Part shown: positions 17,509 through 25,832 of the stretch, piece by piece
Numbering within the stretch: position 1 is the stretch's first letter
Layout of the letters: the number at the start of each line of letters is the position of its first letter
NCBI RefSeq assembly: GCF_017377775.1
Contig: NZ_JAFVLN010000001.1
Span: forward strand, 682,001-746,000
Source of the DNA: Streptomyces sp. VRA16 Mangrove soil
GTDB lineage: Bacteria > Actinomycetota > Actinomycetes > Streptomycetales > Streptomycetaceae
Length of the DNA: 64,000 nucleotides
Reading direction: 5' to 3'
Notes under the pieces: generated by a model
What the model saw: the letters and a program-made list of their open reading frames with translations, nothing else
Told to the model about the DNA's origin: nothing
Database searches by the model: none
Translations under genes and position numbers: made by a program

Positions 17509-18596
17509 ACCCCTTGGCAACCCTGGGAAAGAACGCGAAGACCGACGCGCGCAGGCACCACGACCCCACGGTCAGGGGCTTCGCCAGCGACAACTACGCG
17601 GGCGCCCACCCCGAGGTGATGGCGGCCCTCGCCCTCGCCAACGAGGGGCACCAGGTCGCGTACGGCGAGGACGACTACACGGCCCATCTCCAGCAGATCA
17701 TCCGCAGCCACTTCGGGGCGAGCGCCGAGGCGTTCCCGGTCTTCAACGGCACGGGCGCCAACGTCGTCGCGCTGCAGGCGGTCACCGACCGCTGGGGCGC
17801 GGTGGTCTGCGCCGAGTCCGCGCACATCAACGTGGACGAGGGCGGCGCCCCCGAGCGGATGGGCGGCCTCAAGCTGCTCACCGTCCCGACGCCGGACGGC
17901 AAGCTCACCCCCGAGCTGATCGACCGGCAGGCGTGGGGCTGGGACGACGAGCACCGGGCCATGCCGCAGGTCGTGTCGATCACGCAGTCCACCGAACTGG
18001 GCACGCTCTACACGCCCGACGAGATCCGCGCGATCTGCGACCACGCCCACGAGCGCAACATGGTCGTGCACCTCGACGGTTCCCGGATATCCAACGCGGC
18101 CGCGTCGCTCGACGTCCCGATGCGTACGTTCACGAACGCGGTCGGCGTGGACATCCTGTCGCTCGGCGGCACCAAGAACGGCGCGCTGTTCGGCGAGGCC
18201 GTCGTCGTCCTCAACCAGGACGCCGTGCGCCACATGAAGCATCTGCGCAAGCTGTCCATGCAGCTCGCCTCCAAGATGCGGTTCGTGTCGGTGCAGTTGG
18301 AGGCGCTGCTCGCCAAGGACCTGTGGCTGCGCAACGCCCGGCACGCCAACGAGATGGCCCAGCGCCTCGCGGAGGGCGTGCGAGCCGTCGACGGCGTGGA
18401 GATCCTCTACCCGGTGCAGGCCAACGGCGTCTTCGCCCGCCTCCCGCACGACGTCTCGGAGCGCCTGATGAAGAAGTACCGCTTCTACTTCTGGAACGAG
18501 ACGGCCGGCGACGTCCGCTGGATGTGCGCCTTCGACACCCGCGAGGAGGACGTCGACGGATTCGTCGCCGCCCTCAAGGAGGAGATGGCGCGCTAG
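17487..18596 (+). CDS. Low-specificity L-threonine aldolase-like PLP enzyme
   Basis: 369 residues from GTG 17487, inside the end of the SDR gene, so translation is coupled. It is a fold-type I PLP enzyme: 'FPVFNGTGANVVAL' binds phosphate, 'VVHLDGSRISNAAASLDVP' carries the PLP Asp and Arg, and Lys in 'LSLGGTKNGALFGEAV' forms the Schiff base. Threonine aldolases split L-threonine to glycine and acetaldehyde; relatives act on beta-hydroxy amino acids. With an SDR upstream, a hydroxy-amino acid pathway is a reasonable inference. Confidence 0.9.
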   Translation: MADREAVNPLATLGKNAKTDARRHHDPTVRGFASDNYAGAHPEVMAALALANEGHQVAYGEDDYTAHLQQIIRSHFGASAEAFPVFNGTGANVVALQAVTDRWGAVVCAESAHINVDEGGAPERMGGLKLLTVPTPDGKLTPELIDRQAWGWDDEHRAMPQVVSITQSTELGTLYTPDEIRAICDHAHERNMVVHLDGSRISNAAASLDVPMRTFTNAVGVDILSLGGTKNGALFGEAVVVLNQDAVRHMKHLRKLSMQLASKMRFVSVQLEALLAKDLWLRNARHANEMAQRLAEGVRAVDGVEILYPVQANGVFARLPHDVSERLMKKYRFYFWNETAGDVRWMCAFDTREEDVDGFVAALKEEMAR

Positions 18597-18625
18597 CGCG
18601 TTCCACCCCGCATGGCTGCATAGAT

Positions 18626-18676
18626 ATGCGATCGATCGTAAAAGTATTGACGCGCGGTCGATCGCATTTCTATGCT
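18626..18676 (+). promoter_or_regulatory. Strong sigma-70-type promoter enclosed by a 10-base inverted repeat
   Basis: TTGACG at 18647-18652 and TATGCT at 18671-18676 are separated by 18 bases. ATGCGATCGA (18626-18635) and TCGATCGCAT (18658-18667) form a perfect inverted repeat flanking the -35 box and filling the spacer, as expected for a repressor operator. The start codon follows the -10 box by 8 bases, so the mRNA is probably leaderless. Confidence 0.65.
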
Positions 18677-18684
18677 CGCGTGCC

Positions 18685-19284
18685 ATGCAGCTGATCCAGC
18701 AGAACCCTGATCTCTCCGCCTACTTGGCGGCCGACGGCGTCATCGACCATCACCATCCACTGGTGCGCGAGACCGCCGCGCGGCTCGCCGAAGGCGCCGC
18801 CGATTCATATGCATACGCCCGCGCCGCCTATGAGTTCGTGCGCGACACCATTCCGCACTCCGCCGACAGCGGGGACCTGCGCGTCACCTGGCGGGCCTCC
18901 GACGTCCTCGCGCAGGGCACCGGCATCTGCCACGCCAAGGCGCACGCCCTCACGGCGCTGCTGCGCGCCGAGGACATCCCCACCGCGCTCTGCTATCAGC
19001 GGCTGACGCACGACGCCGGGACCGGCTGGTGTGTGCACGGACTCGTGGCCGTACGGTTCCGCGGCGCATGGCACCGGCAGGACTGCCGGGGCAACAAACC
19101 GGGGGTCGACGCCCAGTTCTCGCTGGACGGCGAGCGGCTGGCCTGGGTGCCCGATCCGGAGTCCAGCGAGGTGGACTATCCGGTACTCTTTGATGTACCT
19201 CATCCGGTCGTGCTCGACATTCTGCGCAGCGCGCCGGACCGCCCGTACCTCTGGGAGAACCTCCCCGACTCGCTCACCTTGTAA
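18685..19284 (+). CDS. Transglutaminase-like domain protein
   Basis: 199 residues. The papain-like triad is visible: Cys82 in 'QGTGICHAKAHALTALLR', His118 in 'GTGWCVHGLVAVR' and Asp133 in 'WHRQDCRGN'. The length is just the catalytic core plus a short C-terminal part; no signal peptide, so cytoplasmic. Bacterial members act as proteases or amide hydrolases as well as cross-linkers. No Shine-Dalgarno sequence precedes ATG 18685, which lies 8 bases after a -10 box. The B3/4-domain gene follows after 17 bases and is probably cotranscribed. Confidence 0.88.
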   Translation: MQLIQQNPDLSAYLAADGVIDHHHPLVRETAARLAEGAADSYAYARAAYEFVRDTIPHSADSGDLRVTWRASDVLAQGTGICHAKAHALTALLRAEDIPTALCYQRLTHDAGTGWCVHGLVAVRFRGAWHRQDCRGNKPGVDAQFSLDGERLAWVPDPESSEVDYPVLFDVPHPVVLDILRSAPDRPYLWENLPDSLTL

Positions 19285-19301
19285 GGCAGGCCGCACCCGT
19301 C

Positions 19302-19988
19302 ATGGTCCTCCAGCTCACCGTCGCCGACGACGTCCGCGCGTTCGCCCCCGGCTTCCACCACATCGCCATCGAGGCGTACGACCTCGTCAACACGCCCAGC
19401 ACCCCGGAGACGTCGGCCCTTCTCGACGAGGCCGCACGCCGGCTCGCCGAGCGCCTCGACGGGCGCGCGCCGCACGAGGATCCGCACATGGTGGCCTGGC
19501 GCGACACGTACAAGGCCTTCGGCGCCAAGCCCAACCGGACCCGCAACTCGGCGGAGGCGCTGGCGAAGAGGGCGCTCAGTGACGCGGGTCTGCCCCGCAT
19601 CAACACTCTGGTGGACGTCTACAACGCGATCAGCGTCGCCCACCTCATCCCCGTCGGGGGCGAGGACCTCGACCGGATCCGGGGCGGCATGCGACTCGTG
19701 CGCGCCACCGGCGCGGAGGACTTCGTGACCGTGGCGGCGGGGGAGCGGGTCGTCGAGCACCCCGAGGCCGGGGAGGTCGTCTGGTGCGACGACGAGGGGG
19801 TCACCTGCCGTCGCTGGAACTGGCGGCAGGGCCCGCGCACCTGCCTCGACGACACGTCGACGAACGCCCTGTTCCTCCTGGAGGGCATGGGCGAGCACGC
19901 GGGGCTGGAGGCGGCGGGGGCCGAACTGGCCGAACTCCTTCAGAAGTTCAGCCCCGGCGCCCGGATCACCGTGCACCCCGCCGTCTGA
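19302..19988 (+). CDS. B3/4 domain protein (PheRS beta-chain editing-domain fold)
   Basis: 228 residues. The family pattern is clear: 'WRDTYKAFGAKPNRTRNSAEAL' followed by 'LPRINTLVDVYNAISVAHLIPVGGEDLD' (parts INTLVDVYNAISV, HLIPVGGEDLD). In phenylalanyl-tRNA synthetase this domain hydrolyses mischarged tRNA; stand-alone proteins are suspected of trans-editing or of acting on aminoacylated compounds, but proof is scarce. It follows the transglutaminase-like gene in the same direction. Confidence 0.87.
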   Translation: MVLQLTVADDVRAFAPGFHHIAIEAYDLVNTPSTPETSALLDEAARRLAERLDGRAPHEDPHMVAWRDTYKAFGAKPNRTRNSAEALAKRALSDAGLPRINTLVDVYNAISVAHLIPVGGEDLDRIRGGMRLVRATGAEDFVTVAAGERVVEHPEAGEVVWCDDEGVTCRRWNWRQGPRTCLDDTSTNALFLLEGMGEHAGLEAAGAELAELLQKFSPGARITVHPAV

Positions 19989-20015
19989 CGCAGTCGTTCG
20001 ACTCGGCCGCCCGAC

Positions 20016-20744
20016 TCAGCCGGCCTCTGCGGCCTTGACCTCTTCGGGGGTCGGGGCCGTGCCGCCGAGATGGGCCGGCATCCACCAGGTGTCGTTCGGT
20101 CCCTTGGGGCGCACGGGGTAGGCGCGCTGCGCCGCTTCGAGCAGCTCCTGCACCCGGCCGCGCAGCCGGCGTGTGATCGCACCCGCGTACTGGTCCGTCG
20201 GCGCCTCCATCGGCTCGCCGACCCGGATCGTGACCGGGATGTGCTGCCGCTTGAAGTTGCGCGGACGCCCCTTGGTCCACAGCCGCTGCGTGCCCCACAG
20301 CGCCATCGGGATCAGCGGGACCCCGGCCTCCTGCGCCAGCCGCACGGCACCCGTCTTGAAGCTCTTCAGCGTGAACGACTCCGAGATCGTCGCCTCCGGG
20401 AACACCCCGACGATCTCGCCCGCGCGCAGCGACTGCAGCGCGTGCTGGTACGCGTGCTCACCCTGCGAACGGTCCACCGGGATGTGCTTCATGCTGCGCA
20501 TCAGTGGACCGGAGACCTTGTGCCGGAACACCGACTCCTTGGCCATGAAGCGGACCAGACGCTTCTGAGGCAGCGCGGCGAGGCCGTCGAAGATGAAGTC
20601 CAGGTAGCTGATGTGATTGCTGACCAGGACGGCACCGCCCGAGCGCGGAATGTTCTCCGAGCCCTTGCAGTCGATCTTCAGGTCGAGCGCCTTGAACATC
20701 GTGAGGGCGGCGCCGATGACCGGACGGTAGACGAGCTCTGCCAT
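20016..20744 (-). CDS. Lysophospholipid (1-acylglycerol-3-phosphate) acyltransferase
   Basis: 242 residues. The HX4D catalytic motif is His44 to Asp49 in 'SNHISYLD', and 'GVFPEATISESF' is the acceptor-binding FPE motif of PlsC-type acyltransferases. These membrane-associated enzymes transfer acyl chains to lysophosphatidate or related lipids; a weak N-terminal hydrophobic stretch may anchor it. It is divergent from a thioredoxin gene, and a TACGGAGCCGTA palindrome lies 67-78 bases upstream of its start. Confidence 0.88.
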   Translation of the reverse strand: MAELVYRPVIGAALTMFKALDLKIDCKGSENIPRSGGAVLVSNHISYLDFIFDGLAALPQKRLVRFMAKESVFRHKVSGPLMRSMKHIPVDRSQGEHAYQHALQSLRAGEIVGVFPEATISESFTLKSFKTGAVRLAQEAGVPLIPMALWGTQRLWTKGRPRNFKRQHIPVTIRVGEPMEAPTDQYAGAITRRLRGRVQELLEAAQRAYPVRPKGPNDTWWMPAHLGGTAPTPEEVKAAEAG

Positions 20745-20810
20745 GGAGGGGGAGGACCCTTCTGAAGTGCCTGGGGAACGTGGTGGGTGGGACGGTTCCC
20801 GGCGTTAAGT

Positions 20811-20822
20811 TACGGAGCCGTA
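20811..20822. promoter_or_regulatory. TACGGAGCCGTA palindrome upstream of the acyltransferase gene
   Basis: A 5-2-5 perfect inverted repeat in an AT-richer patch (GTTAAGTTACGG...). It lies between the divergent acyltransferase and thioredoxin genes. Its form suggests a TetR-type operator for lipid genes; that is inference from position. Confidence 0.45.
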
Positions 20823-20970
20823 GGTATTGCGGCTTGCGCAGATCGTGCCCCAAGAACGGCCGGGTGGCCAGTCCTGGTTCCTGTGCCGCGCGAGATCCTT
20901 GTCACGTTGGCCGGAATCAGCGGGAACGTTTGTGCGCTGTACCGAGAGCGACGGACAAAGGAGGACAGGA

Positions 20971-21291
20971 GTGACCGTGGGTGAAGTGACGTTGGGCGCC
21001 GCACAGTTGGGTGCGGAACTGGGGGAGCGGGCGACGCTCGTCCAGTTCTCCAGCGCCTTCTGCGCGCCCTGCCGGGCCACGCGCAGGGTGCTCGCCGAGG
21101 TCGCCGCCATGGTCCCGGGCGTCGCGCACATCGAGATCGACGCCGAGGCCCGGCTCGATCTCGTACGCGACGTGGGTGTCCTGAAGACGCCGACCGTGCT
21201 GGTCCTGGACGCGCACGGCCGCGAGGTCCGGCGCGCCGCCGGGCAGCCGCGCAAGGCGGACGTCATCGCCGCGCTCGGCCAGGCTGTGTGA
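20971..21291 (+). CDS. Thioredoxin family protein
   Basis: 106 residues from GTG 20971, preceded by AAAGGAGGACAGGA, a very strong ribosome site. The redox motif is Cys31-Ala-Pro-Cys34 in 'SSAFCAPCRATRR', a variant of the usual WCGPC; cis-Pro follows in 'VLKTPTVLVLDAHG'. It should be a cytosolic thiol-disulfide exchanger. The Trp before the CxxC is Phe, which may alter redox potential or partners. The next gene has a Cys-type leader peptide, so this stretch may be tuned to sulfur or redox state. Confidence 0.9.
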   Translation: MTVGEVTLGAAQLGAELGERATLVQFSSAFCAPCRATRRVLAEVAAMVPGVAHIEIDAEARLDLVRDVGVLKTPTVLVLDAHGREVRRAAGQPRKADVIAALGQAV

Positions 21292-21378
21292 CGGCTGCGC
21301 CCGCGAGCCGGGGTGACGCATCTCCCAGATGACGGAACGCACTTGACTGCGCACGCCACCTATCGTCAGTCTGACTTT

Positions 21379-21459
21379 ATGCCGCCGGAACTCCTTCTCC
21401 ACCAGCGGGTCCATGTCGACCTCGCGCGCTGTTCGAGCGCCCGCTGTTGTGTCTCCTGA
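21379..21459 (+). CDS. Cys-containing leader peptide upstream of flavin reductase
   Basis: A 26-codon frame, ATG 21379 to TGA 21457-21459, reads MPPELLLHQRVHVD then LARCSSARCCVS. The HVDLxRxxS motif and Cys-rich end are typical of the short 'putative leader peptides' found before sulfur-metabolism genes in actinomycetes. It ends 46 bases before the flavin reductase ATG. Mycobacterial Cys-rich uORFs act as attenuators sensing charged cysteinyl-tRNA; a similar role here is inferred. Confidence 0.65.
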   Translation: MPPELLLHQRVHVDLARCSSARCCVS

Positions 21460-21505
21460 CGCAGCCACGGACCCCGCTCGTACCCTCCCGCAGAAGGACA
21501 ACTCC

Positions 21506-22012
21506 ATGACGGTCACTCCCGACCTGCGCACCGCCCTGTCCGCCGGCCCCGACCTCCTCCGCTCGGTCTTCCGGCGGCACGCCGCGGGCGTCGCCGTGAT
21601 CACGGCGGCCGGCGGCGCCCCCGTCGGATTCACCGCCACCTCCCTCACCTCCGTCTCCGCCGAACCCCCGGTCGTCTCCTTCGGCGTGGGCGTGGGCTCC
21701 TCCAGCTGGCCCACCGTCGCCGAGGCCACCCATGTGGGCGTGCACATACTCGAGGAGGGCCAGGCCGACCTCGCCGCGACGTTCGCCCGTAGCGGAGCCG
21801 ACCGCTTCGGCGCCCCCACGAGCTGGTCCGAAGGTCCCGAAGGGGTCCCGGTCCTCGACGGCGTCCTGGCCTGGATGGTCTGCAAGGTCGTCGCGCGGGT
21901 ACCCGCGGGGGACCACCGGATCGTGCTCGCCGAGGCGGTCTGCGGGCACTCGGCGGGTGCCGGGCGCCCGCTGCTCTACCACCAGGGACGCTTCAACGCG
22001 CTGCGCGACTGA
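21506..22012 (+). CDS. Flavin reductase family protein
   Basis: 168 residues from ATG 21506 (AAGGA 8-9 bases upstream). The split-barrel FMN-binding domain is shown by 'FRRHAAGVAVITAAGGAPVGFTATSLTSVSAEPPVVSFGV' (parts AGVAVITA, GFTATSLTSVSAEPP) and 'THVGVHILEEGQADLAATFA'. Such proteins reduce FMN or FAD with NAD(P)H to feed two-component monooxygenases. The Cys-containing leader peptide just upstream argues for a role in sulfur acquisition, for example supplying reduced flavin to a sulfonate monooxygenase, but no such enzyme is adjacent. Confidence 0.87.
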   Translation: MTVTPDLRTALSAGPDLLRSVFRRHAAGVAVITAAGGAPVGFTATSLTSVSAEPPVVSFGVGVGSSSWPTVAEATHVGVHILEEGQADLAATFARSGADRFGAPTSWSEGPEGVPVLDGVLAWMVCKVVARVPAGDHRIVLAEAVCGHSAGAGRPLLYHQGRFNALRD

Positions 22013-22238
22013 AAGTTCCCAGGTCCACGCGATGGGGGACCGTTGGCTAGGTCACAGTTCAAAGCGCTTGCTTAGCGGGTAAGAACTGGGTGTACTGGCG
22101 AGTAATATTTCGTTCGGAGCGCGGGCCGCCCCGACCGGAAGAGTCCGCTTCCGGCGCCTATGCTGCCTGCAACGAGGCGATTTCCGCCGCAGGCAGCAAA
22201 GCCGCCCAGTAAAAGACGATTGCAGTAGGAGAGCCGGC

Positions 22239-23027
22239 GTGAGCTTGAGGATCGTTGTCACCGTGAAGTACGTGCCGGACGCCACCGGCGACCGGCACTT
22301 CGCCGATGACCTGACCGTCGACCGTGACGACGTGGACGGCCTGCTGTCGGAGCTGGACGAGTACGCGGTGGAGCAGGCGCTGCAGATCTCGGAGAACTCC
22401 GATGACGACGTGGAGATCACCGTGTTGACGGTGGGTCCGGAGGACGCGAAGGACGCGCTGCGCAAGGCGTTGTCGATGGGTGCGGACAAGGCGATCCACG
22501 TCGAGGACGACGATCTGCACGGCACGGACGCGATCGGCACGTCGCTGGTGCTGGCGAAGGCGATCGAGAAGGCCGGTTTCGATCTGGTGGTCTCGGGGAT
22601 GGCCTCGACCGACGGTACGGCGGGCATCGTGCCGGCGCTGGTCGCGGAGCGTCTGGGGGTGCCGCAGGTGACGCTGCTGTCGCAGGTCGCGGTCGCCGAC
22701 GGCACGGTGACCGGCCGCCGGGACGGGGATGCGGCGAGCGAGCAGCTGGCGGCGTCGCTGCCGGCGGTGGTGTCGGTGACCGACCAGTCCGGTGAGGCGC
22801 GGTACCCCTCGTTCAAGGGGATCATGGCGGCGAAGAAGAAGCCGGTCACCTCGTGGGACCTCTCCGACCTGGACATCGAGGCCGATGAAGTGGGTCTGGA
22901 GGGCGCGTGGACGAAGGTCGAGGCGGCCGCGGAGCGTCCGGCGCGCACCGCGGGCACGATCGTGAAGGACGAGGGCGAGGGCGGCAAGCAGCTCGCCGCG
23001 TACCTCGCGGGCCAGAAGTTCATCTGA
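22239..23027 (+). CDS. etfB: Electron transfer flavoprotein subunit beta
   Basis: 262 residues from GTG 22239 with AGGAGAGC upstream. 'RIVVTVKYVPD' opens the protein, and 'ALRKALSMGADKAIHVED' with 'GMASTDGTAGIVPALVAERLGVPQVT' (parts GTAGIVPALVAERLG) are the AMP-binding and ETF signature regions. With EtfA it forms the FAD carrier that takes electrons from acyl-CoA dehydrogenases to the quinone pool. etfA follows after 59 bases. The upstream 225 bases contain an AAGCGCTT palindrome (22062-22069) in an AT-richer tract. Confidence 0.95.
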   Translation: MSLRIVVTVKYVPDATGDRHFADDLTVDRDDVDGLLSELDEYAVEQALQISENSDDDVEITVLTVGPEDAKDALRKALSMGADKAIHVEDDDLHGTDAIGTSLVLAKAIEKAGFDLVVSGMASTDGTAGIVPALVAERLGVPQVTLLSQVAVADGTVTGRRDGDAASEQLAASLPAVVSVTDQSGEARYPSFKGIMAAKKKPVTSWDLSDLDIEADEVGLEGAWTKVEAAAERPARTAGTIVKDEGEGGKQLAAYLAGQKFI

Positions 23028-23086
23028 GCTTCAGTCACCCCACCCAACCGCCCCACTTCTTTGTGATTGCAGGAGATTGAAGTCCC

Positions 23087-24049
23087 ATGGCTGAAGTTCT
23101 GGTCTACGTCGACCACGTGGACGGTGCCGTCCGCAAGCCCACCCTGGAGCTTTTGACGCTGGCCCGCCGGATCGGTGAGCCGGTCGCCGTCGCGCTGGGT
23201 GCCGGTGCCGCCGGCACGGCCGCCGTGCTGGCCGAGCACGGTGCGGTCAAGGTCCTCACGCACGAGGCCGCCGAGTACGCGGACTACCTGGTGGTGCCGA
23301 AGGTGGACGCGCTGCAGGCCGCGGTCGCCGCCGTCAGCCCGGCCGCCGTGCTGGTGCCCTCCTCCGCGGAGGGCAAGGAGATCGCCGCGCGTGTGGCGCT
23401 GCGTCTCAAGGCGGGCATCATCACCGACGCCGTCGACCTGGAGGCCGGCGAGAACGGTCCGGTGGCCACCCAGTCGGTGTTCGCCGCCTCCTTCACCACC
23501 CGCTCGGTGGTTTCGCAGGGCATCCCGGTCATCACCGTCAAGCCCAACAGTGCCGCGGTGGAGGCCGCCCCGGCCGCCGGTACCGTCGAGGCCCTGGAGG
23601 TGTCCTTCTCGGAGCAGGCGACCGGTACGAAGGTGACCGCGCGCACCCCGCGCGAGTCGACCGGGCGTCCGGAGCTGACCGAGGCCGCGATCGTGGTCTC
23701 CGGCGGCCGGGGCGTCAACGGCGCGGACAACTTCGCCCTCATCGAGGCCCTCGCCGACTCCCTGGGCGCGGCCGTGGGCGCCTCCCGGGCCGCGGTCGAC
23801 GCGGGCTGGTACCCGCACTCCAACCAGGTCGGCCAGACCGGCAAGAGTGTGTCCCCGCAGCTGTACATCGCCAACGGCATCTCCGGCGCGATCCAGCACC
23901 GGGCCGGCATGCAGACCTCGAAGACCATCGTCGCGGTCAACAAGGACGCCGAAGCCCCCATCTTCGACCTCGTCGACTACGGCGTCGTCGGCGACCTCTT
24001 CGACGTCGTCCCCCAGCTCACCGAAGAGGTCAACTCCCGCAAGGGCTGA
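23087..24049 (+). CDS. etfA: Electron transfer flavoprotein subunit alpha
   Basis: 320 residues from ATG 23087 (GGAGATTGAAG upstream). The C-terminal FAD domain has the family signature '[21 protein letters not shown]' and '[24 protein letters not shown]' (parts [26 protein letters not shown]). It is the larger partner of EtfB and holds the FAD. It ends the two-gene operon and is followed at once by a strong terminator. Confidence 0.96.
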   Translation: MAEVLVYVDHVDGAVRKPTLELLTLARRIGEPVAVALGAGAAGTAAVLAEHGAVKVLTHEAAEYADYLVVPKVDALQAAVAAVSPAAVLVPSSAEGKEIAARVALRLKAGIITDAVDLEAGENGPVATQSVFAASFTTRSVVSQGIPVITVKPNSAAVEAAPAAGTVEALEVSFSEQATGTKVTARTPRESTGRPELTEAAIVVSGGRGVNGADNFALIEALADSLGAAVGASRAAVDAGWYPHSNQVGQTGKSVSPQLYIANGISGAIQHRAGMQTSKTIVAVNKDAEAPIFDLVDYGVVGDLFDVVPQLTEEVNSRKG

Positions 24050-24074
24050 ACCTGTTCCGCTGCAGTGATGTGCC

Positions 24075-24113
24075 GACGGGGCCGCGTGGTGTTCTGCACC
24101 GCGCGGCCCCGTC
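24075..24113 (+). terminator. Terminator of etfBA
   Basis: GACGGGGCCGCG (24075-24086) pairs perfectly with CGCGGCCCCGTC (24102-24113) around a 15-base loop, 26 bases after the etfA stop. Confidence 0.8.
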
Positions 24114-24228
24114 CGCGTACCCGGGCCCGGAAAATGACCATTGACCTGGCCCGGGACGGCGGTTAACTTCGCTATACGGATTGTTGATTCCGTGAAGTGG
24201 AAACAGTGAGCGTATGGAGGGTGCACGA

Positions 24229-25527
24229 ATGGGTCAGCAGGAGAAGGTGTCGACGAGCCTCGCGGGCGCGGTCAGCGAGGGCATCAGCGCCTCACTCGCC
24301 CCGGTCGACGCGGAGCTCGCCCGCCGGTACCCGGGAGACCCCGGCACCCGCCAGCCGGTCCACACGGTCTACGTCCCCGGTGACGCCTTCGACGCCGGCA
24401 CCGTCCGCTCCTGGGGCGACCAGGCGCTCGCGCAGCTCGACGAGCACGCCCCGGACGCCGCCTCGTTCGCGGCCGTCCTCGGCCTCTCCGACGAGCTCGC
24501 CGAGCCGGTCTACAGCCGCGTACGGGCGAAGCTGGAGCGCGAGCCGGTCGAGGACCTGCGCGTCGACTTCGAGGACGGCTACCGGCCCGCCTCCTGCGCC
24601 GACGAGGACGAGACGGCAGCCCGCGCCGCCCGCGTCATCGCCGAGGCCTACGCGAACGGCACGGCGGCCCCGTACATGGGCATCCGCATGAAGTGCATGG
24701 AGGAGGCCGTCCGCGACCGCGGCATCCGCACCCTCGACATCTTCCTCACCGGCCTCATGGAGCACGGGGGCCTGCCCGAAGGTCTCGTCCTGACGCTGCC
24801 CAAGGTGACGTACCCGGAGCAGGTCACGGCGATGGCCCGGCTCCTGGAGGCGTTCGAGAAGGCGCACGGGCTCGACGCCGGGCGGCTCGGGTTCGAGATC
24901 CAGATCGAGACCAGCCAGTCCATCCTCGGCGCCGACGGCACCGCCGCGGTCGCCAAGATGATCGATGCCGCCGAGGGGCGCGCCACCGGGCTGCACTACG
25001 GCACCTTCGACTACAGCGCCTGCCTCGGTGTCTCCGCCGCCTACCAGGCCAGCGACCATCCGGCCGCCGACTACGCGAAGGCCGTCATGCAGGTCGCCGC
25101 CGCCGGCACCGGCGTACGTGTCTCGGACGGTTCGACCAACGTGCTCCCCGTCGGCCCGACCGCCAAGGTCCACGACGCGTGGCGACTGCACTACGGCCTC
25201 ACCCGCCGCGCCCTCGCCCGCGCCTACTACCAGGGCTGGGACATGCACCCGGGCCACATCCCGACCCGCTACGCGGCGGTCTTCGCCTTCTACCGCGAGG
25301 GCTTCGAGCAGGCGGCCGCCCGCCTCGCCGCCTACGCGAGCCAGGCCTCCGGCGACATCGCCGACGAGCCCGCCACCGCCAAGGCGCTCGCCGGGTATCT
25401 GCTGCGCGGCCTGGACTGCGGCGCCCTCGACATCGCCGAGGTGGCCCGCCTGACCGGCCTCACCCGCGGCGACCTGGAGGGCTACTCCGCCCCGCGCCGC
25501 GGCGACCTGACGGCCAGCGCCGAGTAG
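24229..25527 (+). CDS. DUF6986/HpcH-HpaI-like aldolase superfamily protein
   Basis: 432 residues from ATG 24229 with GGAGGG 8 bases before. It resembles the citrate lyase beta/HpcH TIM barrel: 'DLRVDFEDGYRP' for the early acidic metal site, 'VLTLPKVTYPEQV', 'LGFEIQIETSQSIL' with the metal-ligand Glu, and 'GLHYGTFDYSACLGV'. Relatives cleave or form C-C bonds with acyl-CoA or keto acids using Mg. The C-terminal ~120 residues are family-specific. Substrate unknown; it stands alone. Confidence 0.8.
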   Translation: MGQQEKVSTSLAGAVSEGISASLAPVDAELARRYPGDPGTRQPVHTVYVPGDAFDAGTVRSWGDQALAQLDEHAPDAASFAAVLGLSDELAEPVYSRVRAKLEREPVEDLRVDFEDGYRPASCADEDETAARAARVIAEAYANGTAAPYMGIRMKCMEEAVRDRGIRTLDIFLTGLMEHGGLPEGLVLTLPKVTYPEQVTAMARLLEAFEKAHGLDAGRLGFEIQIETSQSILGADGTAAVAKMIDAAEGRATGLHYGTFDYSACLGVSAAYQASDHPAADYAKAVMQVAAAGTGVRVSDGSTNVLPVGPTAKVHDAWRLHYGLTRRALARAYYQGWDMHPGHIPTRYAAVFAFYREGFEQAAARLAAYASQASGDIADEPATAKALAGYLLRGLDCGALDIAEVARLTGLTRGDLEGYSAPRRGDLTASAE

Positions 25528-25586
25528 GGCGTACACGGCCGGGGGAGGGCAGTGGTGTGTGCGCACCGGCCCGGGCACGGCGGGCG

Positions 25587-25832
25587 CTACAGGGCGAACG
25601 GGCGGTGGGCCCGTGCCTTCGCCACGACCTCCTCGGCCGTCAACTCGCCCTCCGGCGGCCAGAAGATCAGGCCGGCGACATGCCCGGTGGGACAGCCGAG
25701 GGCCCGGTCAAGACCGCTGAGCCATCCGTCGATCTCGTCCTCGCCGCCATCGGCCGCCATGATCCGCCGGACCAGCGCGACGGCCTGCTCACCGCTCTTC
25801 CCCGCGTCCGTGCCGAGGCCGCTCCGGTTCAC
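25587..25832 (-). CDS. E9imm-like (bacteriocin immunity fold) small protein
   Basis: 81 residues from GTG 25832; the GTGA overlaps the stop of the upstream gene, so translation is coupled. 'ALVRRIMAADGGEDEIDGWLSGLDRALGCPTGHVAGLIFWPPEGE' (parts RIMAADGGEDEIDGWL, GCPTGHVAGLIFWP) follows the colicin E9 immunity-like pattern seen in Streptomyces proteins annotated as e9imm peptide. In colicin systems such proteins bind and block DNase domains. No nuclease is next to it; the partner is the DUF7691-like protein. Role as an immunity protein is inferred only. Confidence 0.7.
   Translation of the reverse strand: MNRSGLGTDAGKSGEQAVALVRRIMAADGGEDEIDGWLSGLDRALGCPTGHVAGLIFWPPEGELTAEEVVAKARAHRPFAL

Noticed and set aside
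22062..22069. AAGCGCTT palindrome upstream of etfB as a firm operator
   Set aside because: Only 8 bases with no flanking symmetry; too short to support a regulator call.
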